Assembly (NCBI GenBank): GCA_017465465.1
Contig: JAFTWE010000042.1
Span: forward strand, 1 to 60,819
Direction of reading: 5' to 3'
From: Clostridia bacterium
Lineage (GTDB): Bacteria; Bacillota; Clostridia; Oscillospirales; Acutalibacteraceae
DNA: 60,819 bases
A program made the position numbers and the translations under genes. The notes under the pieces were generated by a model, which was not told the DNA's origin, searched no databases, and saw only the letters and a list, made by a program, of their open reading frames with translations. Every line of letters begins with the position of its first letter. Position 1 is the first letter of the stretch. Of this stretch, positions 18,426 through 26,744 are shown piece by piece.

Positions 18426-18454
18426 ATTCTATCATAAACCGATTTTTTCTTCAA
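18426..18454 (-). promoter_or_regulatory. promoter of lepA
   Basis: On the minus strand TTGAAG (18449-18454), a 17-bp spacer and an extended -10 TGATAGAAT (core 18426-18431) lie just upstream of the TTG start. Confidence 0.55.
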
Positions 18455-18700
18455 CGGCTATTTTGTAATAAATTCTGTGTTTATTTTCTTTTCAAGAATT
18501 AAAAGTTACAAAAAATTGTAATTTTCTCGAATTCAGCCTCATTTTTGTAACCTTTTGTAACTTTTTCGGTTTTTCACAAAATTTTGTTCTCAAAAAGAAA
18601 TAAAAATCCTGTTTTCCCGACATTTTTTCTTTTTAAGACTTTTAATTTCAAAAAAATCGCTCACCAGTTTGTGCAAATTAAACAAAAAACATTTTTATTT
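18455..18700. other. AT-rich divergent intergenic region
   Basis: This gap between lepA and the 3D-domain gene holds no ORF with a ribosome site. It is very A+T-rich with several repeats of TTTTGTAAC near 18536-18563. I see no tRNA or known RNA motif in it. Confidence 0.5.
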
Positions 18701-18704
18701 TTAT

Positions 18705-18733
18705 TTGACACTTCGTAATAACTTCACTATAAT
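18705..18733 (+). promoter_or_regulatory. consensus sigma-A promoter for the 3D/G5 protein
   Basis: TTGACA (18705-18710), exactly 17 bp, then TATAAT (18728-18733). This is a perfect match to consensus and predicts transcription from about 18740, giving a leader of about 105 nt. Confidence 0.85.
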
Positions 18734-18739
18734 GACCAA

Positions 18740-18833
18740 CGTTGCGGGAAAAACTGCAAACAGGATAACAGATGTAATCCTAAGCACATTCCATAAATAT
18801 ACCACCTGCACGGCGAAAGCCGCAGAAAAGGAG
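18740..18833 (+). promoter_or_regulatory. structured 5' leader of unknown type
   Basis: The leader can form three hairpins. One is a 6-bp stem with a GAAAAA loop (18742-18759), the second is a 5-bp stem (18762-18766 with 18777-18781), and the third is a stem capped by a GAAA tetraloop (18806-18825) directly against the AAAAGGAG ribosome site. I compared it by eye with c-di-AMP (ydaO), c-di-GMP, T-box and common metabolite riboswitches and found no match. It may be a new element or only a stabilising leader. Confidence 0.35.
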
Positions 18834-18844
18834 TTATTTTAAAA

Positions 18845-20113
18845 ATGTCTGATAAAATCAAAAACATAGGCAAACGCATTTATGATGCAAGAGTCAGAAT
18901 CAGTACAACTGTTATCTGCCTTGTGCTTTGTATGGCAAGCCTTTTAACTACAGCTTCAGGTGCCAACACCGTTAAGGTTATTCTTGACGGCATTGAATAT
19001 GAGGTTACAACTCACCGCACAACAACAGGTGACATCCTCATTCAGAGCGGCCTTGAAATCGGTTCCGACAGCCACATTGATGACAGTGAGCTCGAAAGCC
19101 GCGGCGTTATCAGCGTTAACACAATCTGCAATGTTACCGTAGTTGATGCAGACAAAGAATATAAGCTCGAGGCTCACGGCACAGTTGCTGATGCAATCAG
19201 CCAGGCAGGCCTTGAAATGAGCCCTTATGATACAGTAAGCGGCTGTGAATTGACAGACTATGTTTCAGATGACCTTGTAATTACAATTAACAGAGCTTTT
19301 TCTGTTATGATTTCTGTTGACGGTGATATCGCAACCGTTCACATGACAGAAGGCACAGTTGCAGATGCTCTTGACACTGCAGTTATCACAGCAGACGACG
19401 ATGATATTATCTCCCGTCCTCTTGATGAAATTCTTACAGGCAACTGCTCAATCAAAATCACAAGAGTTGAGTATGTTGAAAGAGAAGAAACTCAGGAAAT
19501 CAAATTTACAGAAAAAACCGAAAAAACAAGCACTCTTAACAAGGGTCAGTCAAAAATCAAGCAAAAGGGTGTAAACGGCGAAAAGACTCTCACCTACGAA
19601 GATAAGTATGTTGACGGCAAATTAGCTGAGTCAACTCTCGTTGACACTGTTGTTACAAAAGAGCCTGTTGAGCAGATTAAATTAGTAGGCACAAAGAAAG
19701 CCGCTTCTGCCTCAGCTTCAGCTCAGGGCGTTAAGCTCGCTAACGGAGTTAAAACAATTTCTGTTTTCACTCCCCCTGCTTCACTTGAATTAACAGATAA
19801 AAACATTCCCACATCATACAAAAAGAAGATTGTCGGCACAGCTTCTGCTTACCACTGCGGAACAAGAACTGCCACAGGTAAGGCCGTAAAACCAGGCTAT
19901 GTTGCAGTTAACCCCAAACAGATTCCTTACCACACAGCTATGTGGATTGTGTCAAACGACGGTAAGTATGTTTACGGTTATGCTTTTGCAGAGGACACAG
20001 GCGGATTTACAAAATGGACCGGCAGCCGCGCAACACTTTGCGACCTTTATATGCCTTCTGATTCAATGTGCACACAGTTCGGCCGCAGAAGCGTTACAAT
20101 TTATATCCTTTAA
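18845..20113 (+). CDS. secreted wall-associated protein with DUF348, G5 and 3D domains
   Basis: This is a YabE/RpfB-like architecture. It has a signal-type hydrophobic segment (about 18-38), two to three DUF348 repeats (starting NTVKVILDGIEYEVTTHRTTTGDIL), a G5 domain (about 208-280) and a C-terminal 3D domain (TASAYHCG to SVTIYIL) with the Asp residues of AEDTGG and CDLYM visible. 3D domains resemble MltA-type lytic transglycosylases, so it probably remodels peptidoglycan. It is a single-gene unit behind a consensus promoter and ends at a terminator. In other Firmicutes such genes are often controlled by second-messenger riboswitches; the leader here does not match one I know. Confidence 0.9.
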   Translation: MSDKIKNIGKRIYDARVRISTTVICLVLCMASLLTTASGANTVKVILDGIEYEVTTHRTTTGDILIQSGLEIGSDSHIDDSELESRGVISVNTICNVTVVDADKEYKLEAHGTVADAISQAGLEMSPYDTVSGCELTDYVSDDLVITINRAFSVMISVDGDIATVHMTEGTVADALDTAVITADDDDIISRPLDEILTGNCSIKITRVEYVEREETQEIKFTEKTEKTSTLNKGQSKIKQKGVNGEKTLTYEDKYVDGKLAESTLVDTVVTKEPVEQIKLVGTKKAASASASAQGVKLANGVKTISVFTPPASLELTDKNIPTSYKKKIVGTASAYHCGTRTATGKAVKPGYVAVNPKQIPYHTAMWIVSNDGKYVYGYAFAEDTGGFTKWTGSRATLCDLYMPSDSMCTQFGRRSVTIYIL

Positions 20114-20118
20114 TCTTA

Positions 20119-20145
20119 AGAGAGTCGGGAACGGCTCTCTTTTTT
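20119..20145 (+). terminator. intrinsic terminator of the 3D-domain gene
   Basis: AGAGAG (20119-20124) pairs with CTCTCT (20135-20140), extended by two inner pairs, and is followed by a run of six T. Confidence 0.88.
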
Positions 20146-20150
20146 GCATT

Positions 20151-20192
20151 AAAAGACCGTGTATAGCAGAAAAACTATACACGGTCAGATTT
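20151..20192. terminator. second terminator hairpin, facing the dockerin gene
   Basis: A perfect 12-bp inverted repeat (20155-20166 with 20175-20186) has T-rich sequence on both sides. It ends the minus-strand dockerin gene and could back up the previous plus-strand terminator. Confidence 0.8.
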
Positions 20193-20879
20193 TTATTTGC
20201 CAACAGCCTTTTGCAAAACTTCAAGTGCATCTGAGCTGTTATATTTTTTGTCGCCGTTCATATCGGCGTATTGCTTCTGAGTTTTATCAAGAGTGGCAAG
20301 GCCTACGGAATACTGAAGTAAAATCAAAGCGTCGCGGGAATTTACTTTAGAGTCATTGTTTATATCGCCCATTTCTCTTGTGGGCTTTGTGCCGTTGATG
20401 ATTTCGATTTCATAGGTATCGTAGTAGCGGTAATCCTCAAGCAACCATACCTCAACCTTCATTTTACCCACTTTATATATGCCTTTTTCGGGGGAAAGAA
20501 TGATATTCTGCGAGTAAGTGCCGTCACTCTTTTTTGTTTCTTTATATTTAATTGTTTTTTTCGTTCCGTCAGAATAGCTTGCTTCAATAACAAGACCTTC
20601 GGCATTTATCATACCGGCATCCTGATAATAACCGCTTCCCGGATTCCTCAAAAAGCTGATGCTTGAACCCGGAACCCATTCCCACGGGCTGAAATCGTCA
20701 GGCTGATTCCATTTGCCGTAATCCCAGTCTGAGCCTTTATAAAACTTAAGCTGGTTGGGCTCGGTTACAATTTTAATGCTTGTGAGCTTGCCTGCCGCGC
20801 CGGCAGAAAAACCTCCGCAAACAGAAAACACCATCACCAAAGCAACTAAAACGGACAATATTTTTATAGAAAGCTTCAT
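20193..20879 (-). CDS. secreted protein with Ig-like and type I dockerin domains
   Basis: A 228-residue secreted protein. The signal peptide is residues 1-29 (ending SAGAAG). A middle domain (about 32-165) resembles bacterial Ig-like group 3 folds (GLVIEASYSDGTKKTIKY). The C-terminal 58 residues are a dockerin: two calcium loops, DINNDSKVNSRD and DMNGDKKYNSSD, each with Asp/Asn at the ligand positions and a following helix. Dockerins bind cohesins on scaffoldins, which implies cellulosome- or amylosome-like complexes. No catalytic domain is present, so it may be a structural or adhesive component. It has its own promoter and terminator. Confidence 0.88.
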   Translation of the reverse strand: MKLSIKILSVLVALVMVFSVCGGFSAGAAGKLTSIKIVTEPNQLKFYKGSDWDYGKWNQPDDFSPWEWVPGSSISFLRNPGSGYYQDAGMINAEGLVIEASYSDGTKKTIKYKETKKSDGTYSQNIILSPEKGIYKVGKMKVEVWLLEDYRYYDTYEIEIINGTKPTREMGDINNDSKVNSRDALILLQYSVGLATLDKTQKQYADMNGDKKYNSSDALEVLQKAVGK

Positions 20880-20910
20880 AAAAACGCCCCTTATTTATTT
20901 TACAAAGACG

Positions 20911-20940
20911 ATTATATCATTTCAGAATATAAAATGTCAA
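20911..20940 (-). promoter_or_regulatory. promoter of the dockerin gene
   Basis: On the minus strand TTGACA (20935-20940), an 18-bp spacer and TATAAT (20911-20916) match consensus. The -35 overlaps the stop codon of the upstream alcohol-dehydrogenase-like gene. Confidence 0.8.
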
Positions 20941-21977
20941 CCGCCGACAAAGGCATTGTCACAAAGCTTAGAGTAAGAGCGGTCAGGATAGTAACAATCA
21001 AAAAGCATCTGCCTGTCCTCTTCCCCAAGCTCCTGAGATAAAATCAAAAATCTGCCCTCATCTGCGCCGAGATTTCTTATACAAGACGGAACGAACATCT
21101 TTGCCCTGATTTGCCGTATTTTTTCAATAAGATACATAGAAGAAAGCTCCTGCTGATTAGAAGCGTTTACTTCACAAGCCAGCTCCCGCAAGGCAGATTC
21201 ATTGTCTTTATAAACATTTTTCACAACCTGAACGCAAGAAGCGGCCAATAAGCTCAGAGCGTCAATACCGAAGGATTTAAAGAAATCACAAAGTCGGTAG
21301 CAAGGCGATTCCCACGAGAAATCGTGACTGTTGACAAAAGAAATGTACGCCCAATACATCCCCTCCAGCAAATTTTCACGGGCAGAAATTTCACCCTTAA
21401 AAGCATCAAAAAGATTTTCATATATCTGCCTGAATGCAGTTTTAGCCATTGATTTTACATATCTGCCGTCTGCACATAAAAAGCTCTCGGCGCAAACCGT
21501 GAGCATTCCCAGGCCCTCATAAGCTATCTTTGCAGAATTCGAGTTCACAATTATATCAGGGTCAAGAACACATACAGACGGGATTTTTCTTGTCATAAAG
21601 GCTTCCACGCTGTCACTTTCCCACAGAGCTGACGGTGCAACCTGAGGCACGGCACAATAAGGAATTCCCGACATTGAAGAAACCGCCATTGCGCAGTCGA
21701 TTATTTTTCCGTCACCAACAGCAACAATAAGCTCAGGTGTTTCATCAACAAGCTTTTCCTGAATCAAAGAAAAAAGCTCTGACGGATTATCTTCAGTTAA
21801 AAAATCAGCTTTTACCGAATGCTTTTGTGCCTTTTGAAAAAATGCAGATAAAATATTTGTTGAACGCTCGGCATCAACACTTGAAATTACAAGCATTTTT
21901 TTGCATTCGCTGTCAAAAATACGGCTTATGGAATCCATACCGCTGTAAATATATTCAGGTAACTGTAATACAGCCAA
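20937..21977 (-). CDS. degenerate iron-containing alcohol dehydrogenase-like protein
   Basis: The length and layout resemble the iron-ADH/glycerol-1-phosphate dehydrogenase superfamily. There is an N-terminal nucleotide-binding half with VAVGDGKIIDCAMAVS in place of the GGGSxxD motif, then PYCAVPQVAPSA. The metal site looks lost: where families have D-A-x-x-H-x-x-E this protein has YEGLGMLTVCAES, with Cys in place of the His, and no clear GHG/H cluster follows. It may therefore be inactive, use another chemistry, or be regulatory. The start is a TTG at 21977 preceded by GGAGAG; a TTG 15 nt upstream would overlap that ribosome site. No function can be assigned. Confidence 0.6.
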   Translation of the reverse strand: MAVLQLPEYIYSGMDSISRIFDSECKKMLVISSVDAERSTNILSAFFQKAQKHSVKADFLTEDNPSELFSLIQEKLVDETPELIVAVGDGKIIDCAMAVSSMSGIPYCAVPQVAPSALWESDSVEAFMTRKIPSVCVLDPDIIVNSNSAKIAYEGLGMLTVCAESFLCADGRYVKSMAKTAFRQIYENLFDAFKGEISARENLLEGMYWAYISFVNSHDFSWESPCYRLCDFFKSFGIDALSLLAASCVQVVKNVYKDNESALRELACEVNASNQQELSSMYLIEKIRQIRAKMFVPSCIRNLGADEGRFLILSQELGEEDRQMLFDCYYPDRSYSKLCDNAFVGG

Positions 21978-22116
21978 AAAATCACTCTCCAATTAAATTC
22001 ACTAAAAGTATTCTTAGCTTTTGCAACAGCAAAACACCTGATATATTTTTCATAAAATGGGATTGTGATACTTTTTAATCTTAATTTGCAAAGTATAAAA
22101 TTTACATCATTTACTG
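21978..22116. other. divergent intergenic region
   Basis: This gap separates the alcohol-dehydrogenase-like gene and miaB. It contains a short inverted repeat, TTTTGC with GCAAAA near 22019-22033, which could be an operator. I saw no ORF with a ribosome site. Confidence 0.4.
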
Positions 22117-22145
22117 TTGCAAAATTTATAATAATAATGTATAAT
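22117..22145 (+). promoter_or_regulatory. promoter of the miaB operon
   Basis: TTGCAA (22117-22122), 17 bp, then TATAAT (22140-22145), about 37 bp before the miaB start. It may drive the long plus-strand run up to 38727. Confidence 0.7.
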
Positions 22146-22182
22146 ATTTCAGTTATAAAGTTTAAAAAGAGAGGTGTCGCTT

Positions 22183-23616
22183 TTGAGCGGAAATAACGCC
22201 AAAAAGAGTTACCTTGTTCCCGAGGAAGAATTGCTTAAGCAAAAGGAATTTACTTGCCTTGCCAAAGAAATTATTTCAGCCAAATTCGGCGGCAGAACTC
22301 CCCTTGCAATGGTTCATACCTACGGCTGTCAGGGCAATGTTTCTGACGGTGAAAGGATACAGGGCTTGCTTGAATCAATCGGCTACGGCTTTACAGACGA
22401 TGTAAATAAAGCTGATTTGGTTTTATATAACACCTGCGCTATCCGTGAGCACGCGGAAGACCGTATCTACGGAAATGTGGGCGCTTTAAAAAATGTTAAA
22501 AAGAATAATCCTGATTTAATCATTGCCCTTTGCGGATGTATGATGCAGCAGGAGCACGTGTGCGAAAGAATCAGAAAGAGCTATCCCTTTGTCAATCTTG
22601 TTTTCGGAACTCACGTTATTCATAAAATTCCCGAGCTTTTATACACGGTTTTGCGTTCAGGCAAAAGAGTTTTTTCTTCGGAAGATTGTGACGGAGTTAT
22701 AGCCGAAAATTTACCCGTTCACCGTGACGGCAACATCAAAGGCTGGCTTCCCATAATGTACGGCTGCAACAACTTCTGCTCTTACTGTGTTGTTCCTTAT
22801 GTAAGAGGCCGCGAAAGAAGCCGTCAGCCTGAAGAAATTATCAAAGAGGCAAAGGAGCTTATTGCAAACGGCTGTAAGGACATTACCCTTTTAGGGCAGA
22901 ATGTAAATTCATACGGCAAAAATCTTGATATTGATATCAACTTTGCAAAGCTTCTTGAAATGATAAACGCTTTGCCCGGAGATTTCATCATAAGATTTAT
23001 GACCTCTCACCCCAAGGATTGCACCGAGGAGCTTCTTGACACAATGGCAAGATGCGAAAAGGTTGCAAAGCATTTTCATCTTCCTTTCCAGAGCGGCAAC
23101 AACCGTGTGCTCAAAGAAATGAACCGCGGCTACACAAGAGAAAAATATATGTCCCTTGTGGATTATGCAAGAAAGGTAATGCCCGATATTTCACTTACAA
23201 GTGATATTATCGTCGGCTTCCCGGGTGAAACCTATGAAGAATTCAAGGACACGCTTTCTTTGATTGAATACACAAAATTCACTTCCCTTTACACCTTCAT
23301 CTTCTCACCCCGCAAGGGCACAAAGGCAGAAAAAATGCCTGACCCAGTTTCAAGAGAAGAAAAGGGCAAGTGGTTTAAAGAGCTTTGCGATTTGCAAGAA
23401 AGCATTGCAGGCAAGCGTACTGCTTTAATGAAAGGCAAAACCTACCGCGTTCTTTGTGAAGGCTACGCCAGAGAGGGCGTGCTCAACGGCAGAACAGGCG
23501 GCAATGTTATGATTGAATTCCCCGACACCGTTGAGGGCAGAATAATCGGTGAATTCTGTGATGTTTTGGTAACAGAACCGCTCACCTGGATTGTTCGCGG
23601 TGAACTTGTTAAATAA
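22183..23616 (+). CDS. miaB: tRNA-2-methylthio-N6-dimethylallyladenosine synthase
   Basis: A radical SAM methylthiotransferase acting on i6A37 of tRNAs reading UNN codons. The N-terminal UPF0004 domain carries one [4Fe-4S] cluster (HTYGCQGNVSD, NTCAIREHAED, CGCMMQQE). The radical SAM core has CNNFCSYC (CxxxCxxC) and VPYVRGRERSR, and a C-terminal TRAM domain follows. The start is probably TTG 22183, with GAGAGGTG just upstream; a GTG 9 nt earlier lies within that ribosome site. It opens the miaB-ylbF/ymcA-mutS-mutL-miaA order, which is close to the B. subtilis arrangement. Confidence 0.96.
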   Translation: MSGNNAKKSYLVPEEELLKQKEFTCLAKEIISAKFGGRTPLAMVHTYGCQGNVSDGERIQGLLESIGYGFTDDVNKADLVLYNTCAIREHAEDRIYGNVGALKNVKKNNPDLIIALCGCMMQQEHVCERIRKSYPFVNLVFGTHVIHKIPELLYTVLRSGKRVFSSEDCDGVIAENLPVHRDGNIKGWLPIMYGCNNFCSYCVVPYVRGRERSRQPEEIIKEAKELIANGCKDITLLGQNVNSYGKNLDIDINFAKLLEMINALPGDFIIRFMTSHPKDCTEELLDTMARCEKVAKHFHLPFQSGNNRVLKEMNRGYTREKYMSLVDYARKVMPDISLTSDIIVGFPGETYEEFKDTLSLIEYTKFTSLYTFIFSPRKGTKAEKMPDPVSREEKGKWFKELCDLQESIAGKRTALMKGKTYRVLCEGYAREGVLNGRTGGNVMIEFPDTVEGRIIGEFCDVLVTEPLTWIVRGELVK

Positions 23617-23643
23617 TTTGATTTAAATAAAGGAGAAATAAAA

Positions 23644-24057
23644 ATGGATATTATCGAACTTACAAGAGAATTGGGCGCAGCTATTCAGGCTGACCCCGCT
23701 TATGAGGCTTTTCACAAGGCAAGAAAGGCTAACGAACAGGATGACGCTCTTAACGAGCTTATGAGCAAAATTCAGCTCATTCACATGTCATATCAGCATG
23801 AGGCTATGAAAGAGGATTCTAACGAAGAAAAGCTTGCCGCTTATGACAAAGAATTCACCGAAGTTTATCATCAGGTTATGGCTAACCCCAATATGATTGC
23901 TTTTGAAAACGCCAAAAACGGCCTTGATGCACTTATGAAAAAAATCACAGGCATTCTCACCCTCTGCGCTCAGGGTGAAGACCCCAAAACCTGTGAATAT
24001 CAGGAGCAGGGCTGCTCAGGCAACTGCTCTTCCTGCAACAGTAACTGCGGTGAATAA
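23644..24057 (+). CDS. YlbF/YmcA family protein with Cys-rich tail
   Basis: The alpha-helical YlbF/YmcA (RicA/RicF) domain spans about residues 1-108. In B. subtilis these proteins and YaaT form a complex that carries [4Fe-4S] clusters and affects biofilm formation, competence and RNase Y. The C-terminus here (residues 108-137) contains six cysteines (108, 117, 124, 128, 131, 135) in CxxxC, CxxC and CxxxC spacings, consistent with metal or Fe-S binding. Its place directly after miaB matches ymcB-ymcA in Bacillus, supporting the YmcA-like assignment. The ribosome site is GGAG. Confidence 0.88.
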   Translation: MDIIELTRELGAAIQADPAYEAFHKARKANEQDDALNELMSKIQLIHMSYQHEAMKEDSNEEKLAAYDKEFTEVYHQVMANPNMIAFENAKNGLDALMKKITGILTLCAQGEDPKTCEYQEQGCSGNCSSCNSNCGE

Positions 24058-24095
24058 TAAATATTGACTTAAGTCCGATAAGGAATGTGAAAAAG

Positions 24096-26714
24096 ATGGC
24101 AGAAATGACGCCCATGATGAGGCAATATCTTGAAACAAAAAAAGATTACCCCGACACCATACTTATGTACCGTCTGGGTGACTTTTATGAAATGTTTTTT
24201 GAAGATGCCAAGGTTGTATCCCGTGAGTTGGAGCTTGTGCTGACAGGCCGTGACTGCGGCCAGGAAGAGCGCGCACCTATGTGCGGTGTTCCTTTCCACA
24301 GCGTTGATTCATATATTGCACGCCTTGTGGCAAAGGGCTACAAGGTTGCCATTTGCGAGCAGATGGAAGACCCGTCTCAGGCAAAGGGCATTGTAAGGCG
24401 TGAGGTTGTAAGAGTTCTTACTCCCGGCACGGTTATTGAAAGCAATATGCTTGATGAGGGCAAAAACAACTACCTTGCAAGCATCATCTTAAACGGTCAA
24501 AAGGCAGGCATCTGCTTTGCCGATGTTTCAACCGGCTCGGTTAGTCTTACCCAGCTTGAAGATAAAGATATTGAAGCCAAAATCATTAACGAATTGGGCA
24601 AGTTTATGCCCTCTGAAATTTTATATAATCCCCAGGTGCTTTCAGGAGCAAAGATTAAGGATTTTATCAAAAATCGCTTAGGCTGTATGGCAGACGGAAT
24701 TGATGAATCTGCTTTGGACTATTCCAAAAATCTGCAGACGGTTCTCACACACTTTAAAAAATCGAGCGTTGAGGATTTGGGTATATCAGGTGAAGAATGT
24801 GTTGTTGCCTTAGGCTCTGCGCTGAGTTATCTTCACGAGGTGCAGAAATCAGGAGTTGACAACATACGCTCCATTGATTTTTACAGTGATTCGCAGTTTA
24901 TGAAAATCGACATCAGCTCAAGGCGCAATCTTGAGCTGACCGAAACCATGCGAAACCGTGAAAAGCGCGGCACACTTCTCTGGGTGCTTGATAAAACCAA
25001 AACCGCTATGGGCAAGCGCCTTTTGCGCTCCTGGCTGGAGCAGCCACTTGTATCCCCTGCCAAAATCACCAAGCGCCACAATGCTGTGGGTGAGCTTTGT
25101 GAAAGCCCCGTTGAGCTTGATTCAATTATCACCGCCCTTTCCGCTATCAATGATATGGAAAGGCTTATGGCAAGAATTATTTATGAAACCGCCAACGCCA
25201 AGGAGCTTCGTTCACTTGCGGCAACGGTAAAAATGCTGCCTGAAATCAAAAATGTTCTTTCCGCCTTCAAATGCTCACTTTTAGGTGACATTTTTGAAGA
25301 TATTGATTTGCTGGAGGATGTTCTGTCACTTATTGAAAATTCAATTTGTGAAGACCCGCCATTCACCGTTCGCGAGGGCGGAATGATTAAAGACGGCTTT
25401 AACGCTGAGCTTGACTCACTTCGTGACATTGTTGTTAACGGTAAGGGCTACATCGCAAAGGTGCAGACCGACGAGCAGGAAAGAACAGGAATTAAAAAGC
25501 TTAAAATCGGCTACAACAGAGTGTTTGGTTACTATATTGAAGTTCCCAACTCATTCAAAGAGCTTGTACCCGAAGAATATATCAGAAAGCAGACACTTGC
25601 AAATTGCGAGCGTTACATCACAAGCGAGCTTAAAGACCTTGAATCTAAGGTTCTCGGCGCTCAGGAAAGAATTGTAAAGTTAGAATATGAAATCTTTACA
25701 GTTATAAGAAGCAAGGTTGCGTATGAATTTTTCAGAATTCAAAAAACCGCCTCAGCCCTTGCAAGCCTTGATGTGCTTTGCTCCTTTGCAACAGTTTCTG
25801 TTAAAAATAATTATATCTGCCCAATAATCACAGAAAAGCCTGTTATCAACATCAAAGACGGAAGACATCCTGTTGTTGAAAAAATGCTTAAGGATTCGCC
25901 CTTTGTTCCTAACAATACTTTGCTTGACTGCGATTCTAACCGCTGTGCAATTATCACAGGCCCCAATATGGCAGGTAAATCTACATATATGCGCCAGGTT
26001 GCTTTGATTGTGCTTATGGCTCAGTGCGGCTGCTTTGTGCCTGCAGGCAGTGCAGAAATCGGCATTGTTGACAGCATCTTTACAAGAGTAGGCGCATCTG
26101 ACGACCTTGCTTCGGGTCAATCCACATTTATGGTTGAAATGAGCGAGGTTGCAAACATTCTCAAAAACGCAACATCAAAGAGCCTTCTTATTTTTGACGA
26201 AATCGGCAGAGGCACTTCCACCTTTGACGGAATGAGCATTGCAAGAGCCGTGCTTGAACATACTGCCGACAAAAAGCGTCTTGGCGCAAAAACTCTTTTT
26301 GCCACCCACTATCACGAGCTTACCGAGCTTGAAAGCAAGCTCGACGGCGTAAGAAATTACAACATTGCAGTTAAAAAGCGCGGTGATGACATCACCTTCT
26401 TAAGGAGGATTATCCCCGGCGGAGCTGACGGAAGCTACGGCATTGAGGTTGCAAAGCTTGCAGGTGTTCCCAACAATGTGGTAACAAGAGCAAGAGCAAT
26501 TTTAAAAGAGCTTGAAGCAACGGGTGTTGCCGTTCACATGGGTGACGCTCCCTCTGCCCCCCAACAGGAAGAAGATATGATGCAGATTTCTTTTTCAAAC
26601 GAAGTAGGAACAGAGCTTATTGAAGAAATTAAAAAGATTGATGTTAACACCCTTACCCCCATTGAAGCTATGCAAAAGCTTTATGATATAGTTAAAAAAT
26701 CAAAAGAAATATAA
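24096..26714 (+). CDS. mutS: DNA mismatch repair protein MutS
   Basis: The mismatch-recognition ATPase, 872 residues, full length. The mismatch-contacting motif appears as GDFYEMFFEDA near the N-terminus, followed by connector, lever and clamp domains. The C-terminal ATPase has Walker A GPNMAGKST and the Walker B/signature DEIGRGTSTFDG. The start was placed at ATG 24096: the GTG at 24087 is only 2 nt from AAGGAA, whereas the ATG is well spaced. It is followed by mutL after 30 bp. Confidence 0.97.
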   Translation: MAEMTPMMRQYLETKKDYPDTILMYRLGDFYEMFFEDAKVVSRELELVLTGRDCGQEERAPMCGVPFHSVDSYIARLVAKGYKVAICEQMEDPSQAKGIVRREVVRVLTPGTVIESNMLDEGKNNYLASIILNGQKAGICFADVSTGSVSLTQLEDKDIEAKIINELGKFMPSEILYNPQVLSGAKIKDFIKNRLGCMADGIDESALDYSKNLQTVLTHFKKSSVEDLGISGEECVVALGSALSYLHEVQKSGVDNIRSIDFYSDSQFMKIDISSRRNLELTETMRNREKRGTLLWVLDKTKTAMGKRLLRSWLEQPLVSPAKITKRHNAVGELCESPVELDSIITALSAINDMERLMARIIYETANAKELRSLAATVKMLPEIKNVLSAFKCSLLGDIFEDIDLLEDVLSLIENSICEDPPFTVREGGMIKDGFNAELDSLRDIVVNGKGYIAKVQTDEQERTGIKKLKIGYNRVFGYYIEVPNSFKELVPEEYIRKQTLANCERYITSELKDLESKVLGAQERIVKLEYEIFTVIRSKVAYEFFRIQKTASALASLDVLCSFATVSVKNNYICPIITEKPVINIKDGRHPVVEKMLKDSPFVPNNTLLDCDSNRCAIITGPNMAGKSTYMRQVALIVLMAQCGCFVPAGSAEIGIVDSIFTRVGASDDLASGQSTFMVEMSEVANILKNATSKSLLIFDEIGRGTSTFDGMSIARAVLEHTADKKRLGAKTLFATHYHELTELESKLDGVRNYNIAVKKRGDDITFLRRIIPGGADGSYGIEVAKLAGVPNNVVTRARAILKELEATGVAVHMGDAPSAPQQEEDMMQISFSNEVGTELIEEIKKIDVNTLTPIEAMQKLYDIVKKSKEI

Positions 26715-26744
26715 ACAAAAGATTTTGAAAGAGTGGTGAATACC

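Noticed and set aside
18740..18840. c-di-AMP (ydaO) or other known riboswitch before the 3D-domain gene
   Set aside because: I could not find the conserved blocks of ydaO, c-di-GMP, T-box, TPP, SAM or cobalamin RNAs. It is reported only as an unassigned leader.
20937..21977. Pseudogene call for the alcohol-dehydrogenase-like gene
   Set aside because: The frame is open over the full expected length with a ribosome site. Loss is limited to catalytic positions, so a diverged function is more likely than decay.
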